Assembly: GCA_002336105.1 (NCBI GenBank) | Contig: DDEQ01000011.1 | Location: 1 to 40,735, forward strand | Reading direction: 5' to 3' | DNA length: 40,735 nt | Origin: Chthonomonas sp. UBA1950 | Lineage (GTDB): Bacteria; Armatimonadota; Fimbriimonadia; Fimbriimonadales; Fimbriimonadaceae | Shown here: positions 37,862-40,735 of the stretch, piece by piece | Layout: each line of letters opens with the position of its first letter | Position numbering within the stretch: the first letter of the stretch is position 1 | The notes under the pieces: model-generated | The model's input: only the letters and a program-made list of their open reading frames with translations | What the model was told of the DNA's origin: nothing | The model's database searches: none | Program-made: the position numbers and the translations under genes

Positions 37862-38902
37862 ATGAGCAAGTCGATTAAGGTTTTTGCAACGACAGGCACT
37901 GAGTTTCTGGTCGGTCCAGTCATCAAGGAGATGACGACTAGGCTGAAACGAGTCAACCCGGAGTACGTTGTTCAAAAAGGGGAAGTCTCTGTCTCTGTCT
38001 TTTCCAACGAAAACCTTGAAGTTCAAGTCGACAACGTTCGCGACCATGTCGTCGTAGTCCTTCACACACAAACTTTTCCCGTGAGCGACGGCATTGTGCA
38101 ATTATTTGCTCTCTTAGATGCGATTAACAATGCGCATCCACGGGAGTTGTACGTGATCTTCCCGTACATGCCGTACTCACGGTCCGACCGAAAAAACAAG
38201 CCGCGAATCAGCGTTATGGGGCAGCGAATCCCTGAGATTCTGAACAAGGTTCTGGGCGTTCGTCGTGTGATGCTCATCGAGCCTCATGCCCCGCACATCA
38301 AGCAGTATTTCGTGCCAACTGCCGATGAGGTGCCCGGCATGCCTCTCCTCGTCAATCACATTCAAAAGCACTATCTACCGGCATTAGGGCAAAAGGATTG
38401 CACGATTGTGTTTGCAGATGCGGGGGCCGCAAAGAGGTTTGAAGAAGTGCCAGGAGCACTTGGACTTGAGCAAGCCTACATCCACAAGATGCGCCAGGAT
38501 AACGATGAAAAGCCCATCGTAAAAGGCGTGACTGGCAATGTTAAGGACCGACACTGCTTGATCATCGATGACGAGATTTTGACCGGAAATACACTCCTCA
38601 ACGATGCTGAGTTGCTCAAAAAGAACGGCGCAAAGAGCGTCCGCATGTTCGCTATTCATGGAATCTTTGCGGACAAGAGAATAAGCGACGAAGCGCTGAT
38701 GCAAAAGCTTGCAGATTCTGCAATTGATGAGATTGTTGTCACCGATACCGTTCCGGTGGCCGATAAGGTTGCGATGGGTGGACCGAAGTTTAAGGTGATT
38801 CCAATCTCGCCTCTTCTTGGTGTTGCGGCAAAGCGGATCATCGTTGGTGAGTCGCTCTCCGAACTTCATGATATCGACTTAGTCGACCAATTTAACATCT
38901 AG
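37862..38902 (+). CDS. Ribose-phosphate pyrophosphokinase-like protein, divergent
   Basis: A 346-residue protein of the PRPP synthetase fold, which would make PRPP from ribose 5-phosphate and ATP. The start is the ATG at 37862, with GAGG about 7 nt upstream, rather than the frame opening at 37787. Family elements are FPYMPYSRSDRKNKPRISVM and the PRPP-binding loop IIDDEILTGNTLL near residues 234-246. Two usual features differ: the flexible-loop KRR is KMR (IHKMRQ), and GG in the preceding segment is GA (FADAGAAKRFEEV). Activity is probable but unproven. A PfkB kinase gene follows 13 nt downstream; ribokinase could supply ribose 5-phosphate. Confidence 0.75.
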   Translation: MSKSIKVFATTGTEFLVGPVIKEMTTRLKRVNPEYVVQKGEVSVSVFSNENLEVQVDNVRDHVVVVLHTQTFPVSDGIVQLFALLDAINNAHPRELYVIFPYMPYSRSDRKNKPRISVMGQRIPEILNKVLGVRRVMLIEPHAPHIKQYFVPTADEVPGMPLLVNHIQKHYLPALGQKDCTIVFADAGAAKRFEEVPGALGLEQAYIHKMRQDNDEKPIVKGVTGNVKDRHCLIIDDEILTGNTLLNDAELLKKNGAKSVRMFAIHGIFADKRISDEALMQKLADSAIDEIVVTDTVPVADKVAMGGPKFKVIPISPLLGVAAKRIIVGESLSELHDIDLVDQFNI

Positions 38903-38915
38903 GTAACCTCGCGAA

Positions 38916-39833
38916 GTGATCGCAGTTTTTGGAACCGTCTGCATTGACAGGGTGCGGAGAGTCCCACAGCTACCTCCAGTGGGTGGTTATGTTGAGATTT
39001 CGGAGGAGTTCACGTTACTTGGTGGAGAAGCAGCGAACACTTCGTCTGCTCTTAGGGGATGGGGCAACGAGGTTAGGCTGATTGGAAACCCGATCGGCAA
39101 CGATCATGATGGCGATACCTTGCGAGCACTTTTATGCGCGAAGTACCTTGAAAATATCGAACTCGTTCGCTCGGATTTCGAAGGCGAACTGGCCACTCCA
39201 GTTTGCGATATTTACGTGACTCCAGACGGTGAGCGCACCATGTTTGGGCGTGGATTTAGCCGCTCGGGACTCTCTCTTGAGTTGTCTCGGATCAACTTTG
39301 GTGATGCCGATTGGTTTACTGCAGAACCAAATATGGAACTCGAATCTAGAGACGCCGTTCGCAGAGCGGTTCAATCTGGACTCAAGGTTTACCTTATGGA
39401 TTTCATTCGCCCAGATGATCCGGTTGGACCAGGCGTGTATTGGCAATCGTCGACCGATTGGGCAGGACATCGAAATAACATGCAACGCAATGTTCGGTGG
39501 GTCAAAGACTTCGTAGCCAGCAAAGGTAGTTTTTGTGTGTTGAGTGATGGACCAAATGGTTTCGTTGCCGGTTCACCGGATCTTCCCGTCAAGGCTTATC
39601 CGCCATTTCCGGCGCCGGATGTCCTGGACACAACCGGTGCAGGCGATATGTTTCGAGCGGGAATGCTGCATGGCCTAAACCGAGGCTGGAATATCCACGA
39701 GTGCTTGCAGTTTGCATCTGCGGCGGGCTGTCTCAAATGTCAATATCTAGGAGCGACGACGCGGCAACCTTCGATTTCTGAAATAGAAAACCACATCCGC
39801 GAAAACGCAGATGTGGCTCGACAGTATCACTAA
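38916..39833 (+). CDS. PfkB-family carbohydrate kinase
   Basis: A 305-residue ribokinase-like sugar or nucleoside kinase. The C-terminal signature DTTGAGDMFRAGMLHGL carries the catalytic Asp and anion hole, and the N-terminal GGEAANTSSALRGWGNEVRL is the sugar-binding glycine segment. Known members phosphorylate ribose, fructose, KDG or adenosine; the substrate here is unknown. It starts at a GTG (38916) 13 nt after the PRPP synthetase-like gene, which suggests an operon. Its last 15 codons contain a hairpin that seems to terminate the opposite gene (39791-39816). Confidence 0.82.
   Translation: MIAVFGTVCIDRVRRVPQLPPVGGYVEISEEFTLLGGEAANTSSALRGWGNEVRLIGNPIGNDHDGDTLRALLCAKYLENIELVRSDFEGELATPVCDIYVTPDGERTMFGRGFSRSGLSLELSRINFGDADWFTAEPNMELESRDAVRRAVQSGLKVYLMDFIRPDDPVGPGVYWQSSTDWAGHRNNMQRNVRWVKDFVASKGSFCVLSDGPNGFVAGSPDLPVKAYPPFPAPDVLDTTGAGDMFRAGMLHGLNRGWNIHECLQFASAAGCLKCQYLGATTRQPSISEIENHIRENADVARQYH
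39780..39816 (-). terminator. Minus-strand terminator inside the PfkB coding end
   Basis: CCACATC (39791-39797) pairs with GATGTGG (39810-39816), with two extra pairs after one mismatch. On the minus strand it is followed by TTTTCTATTT (39781-39790). It lies 27 nt beyond the stop of the gene at 39843, so that gene's transcript most likely ends here, inside the convergent kinase gene. Confidence 0.6.
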
Positions 39834-39842
39834 GTCTCAAAC

Positions 39843-40547
39843 TCAGTCTTCGATGAGGGTCATTTTCATTGTGCCATTCACTGGTGCAGGCGAACCGTCA
39901 ACGGGAACGTTGGTCCACTTTGCTTCGGCTTGAACAGGCTCCCATGTAGTCGTGCTCAGCCAAACCGTCGTGTCTGCTGTGGCACCGTCAGAGTCGGTTT
40001 CCTTGACGGTGTACTGAATCTTGAGAGTGTCCCACTTTCCAAGTTTCTCTGCCGCAAGTACCTTGTAGGTGGCAATCGCGGTGACCGCGCCTGTTTTTGC
40101 GTCTGACTTGATAGAGTAGTTCCAAGTGTCTCCAACATTAACAGCCTTCTCTGGAATGAAGAAGGTTCGGAGGTTGGCCATTCGGTAGGTGCTAGCGTTG
40201 GCCGACTCACCGCGAATCTCTTTAAGAGTTCCGTTGGCATTGTAGGCATAGACGACGGCGCCAGTGGACGGCGCATCCATTTGGTTTCCGCCAAACTCAA
40301 GCTTTCCGTCGATCTGCTCTGATTGGGCCTCGTAACTGCCGTCAGCGCCAACCTTCACGACTTTTTCGATTGACTTGGCCGTAAAGGTGGCTTTTTGGCC
40401 CATGACATCCACATCTGCTTGAATCTTGTACTTGTGAATATCGCCTTCTTTTTGAGTTTGCTTGATCTGATATCCGTCTACCGCGGCCATCGCAATAGTT
40501 GCGAGTGAGGCGAATAATGCTAAGCCAATTGAAAATCGTGATTTCAT
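39843..40547 (-). CDS. Secreted hypothetical protein
   Basis: A 234-residue protein with a signal peptide (MKSRFSIGLALFASLATIAMA) and a mature domain made mostly of beta strands, with Lys, Thr and Asp rich segments (KYKIQADVDVMGQKATFTAK, then IEKVVKVGADGSYEAQSEQI). It has no Cys and no catalytic motif. It reads like a DUF6263 or similar lipoprotein-type secreted protein, but I cannot assign it, and there is no lipobox Cys. The ATG at 40547 has GGTGA 5 nt upstream and fits the signal peptide, whereas the frame itself opens at 40652. It is convergent with the kinase and lies upstream of the tRNA-Ala in the opposite orientation. Confidence 0.65.
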   Translation of the reverse strand: MKSRFSIGLALFASLATIAMAAVDGYQIKQTQKEGDIHKYKIQADVDVMGQKATFTAKSIEKVVKVGADGSYEAQSEQIDGKLEFGGNQMDAPSTGAVVYAYNANGTLKEIRGESANASTYRMANLRTFFIPEKAVNVGDTWNYSIKSDAKTGAVTAIATYKVLAAEKLGKWDTLKIQYTVKETDSDGATADTTVWLSTTTWEPVQAEAKWTNVPVDGSPAPVNGTMKMTLIED

Positions 40548-40713
40548 TTTTGTCACCATCAATAACCAATCGATTCTACTTGGACGTCGTAAAAATTGGT
40601 AGCAATCGGGTCTTTTGACCGATGACGATGAATCATCCCGCTTGACCCGCATGTTCAGTTTGAGCCATAATAGTCATTGCTTCTTGCTCGGCAACCAGAC
40701 CGAGTGTTATTGT

Positions 40714-40735
40714 GGGGGTATAGCTCAGCTGGGAG
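40714..40735 (+). tRNA. tRNA-Ala, 5' part (cut by window edge)
   Basis: GGGGGTATAGCTCAGCTGGG and the following AG match the acceptor 5' strand, position 8, and the D-arm start of bacterial tRNA-Ala (GGGG(C/G)TATAGCTCAGCTGGGAG). The anticodon lies beyond the window, so the identity rests on the 5' pattern and is probable, not certain. Confidence 0.8.

Noticed and set aside
1..40735. Mobile elements or CRISPR arrays
   Set aside because: No transposase, integrase, Cas gene, terminal inverted repeats or spaced direct repeats were seen.

Overview
The window looks like a chromosomal segment of a free-living Gram-negative-type heterotroph. The cues are a PEP-CTERM protein, secreted glycoside hydrolases, an ECF sigma factor, an AmpG-like carrier, a CdaA/YbbR pair, a SpeH-type AdoMet decarboxylase, and frequent TTG and GTG starts at roughly 50% GC. 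An Armatimonadota (Fimbriimonadia-like) origin would fit, but that is inference; no rRNA or other decisive marker is present. I see no insertion sequence, integrase, prophage or CRISPR array.

Layout. 1-836 is the 5' part of a minus-strand membrane protein cut by the left edge. 945-6167 carries an AmpG-like carrier, a secreted M48 peptidase, glucose-6-phosphate isomerase and a small membrane protein. 6180-8848 is a divergent block: a MerC-family metal transporter behind a CsoR-like operator, and a His-rich NfeD protein followed by a flotillin. 8881-9110 holds a 59-residue gene with its own terminator. 9239-16752 carries a YfhO-like membrane protein, two tandem ClpS-like adaptors, a two-lobed aspartyl protease, a triple-YbjQ protein and a GH127-superfamily enzyme. 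16706-19432 has a P-loop kinase, an unknown membrane protein and a tandem pair of unknown paralogues. 19341-21328 encodes two zinc-type dehydrogenases, followed by an SRPBCC protein. 21862-24430 is an overlapping operon of ECF sigma factor, small membrane protein and large membrane protein. 24511-30655 holds three MFS carriers, a Tgt lacking its zinc cysteines, and speD behind a structured leader. 30763-33220 has a Gfo/Idh/MocA oxidoreductase, a HIT-like protein and a GH43 enzyme. 33455-36834 is cdaA-ybbR-GNAT facing an AraC regulator. 36934-40735 has a PEP-CTERM protein, a PRPP synthetase-like protein, a PfkB kinase, a secreted protein and the start of a tRNA-Ala.

Together the genes suggest use of plant-type sugars (GH127, GH43, the dehydrogenases, the oxidoreductase, MFS carriers) beside envelope, metal and second-messenger functions. 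The strongest novel signal is the roughly 200-nt leader upstream of speD (28480-28686). It has a good sigma70 promoter, a terminator, and a 9-bp alternative pairing that would disrupt both the terminator and an upstream hairpin, which is the layout of an attenuator or riboswitch of no class I recognise. Next are a Tgt in which Ser, Phe and Thr replace the three zinc cysteines, and a tandem ClpS pair in which one copy has lost the N-degron pocket signature.
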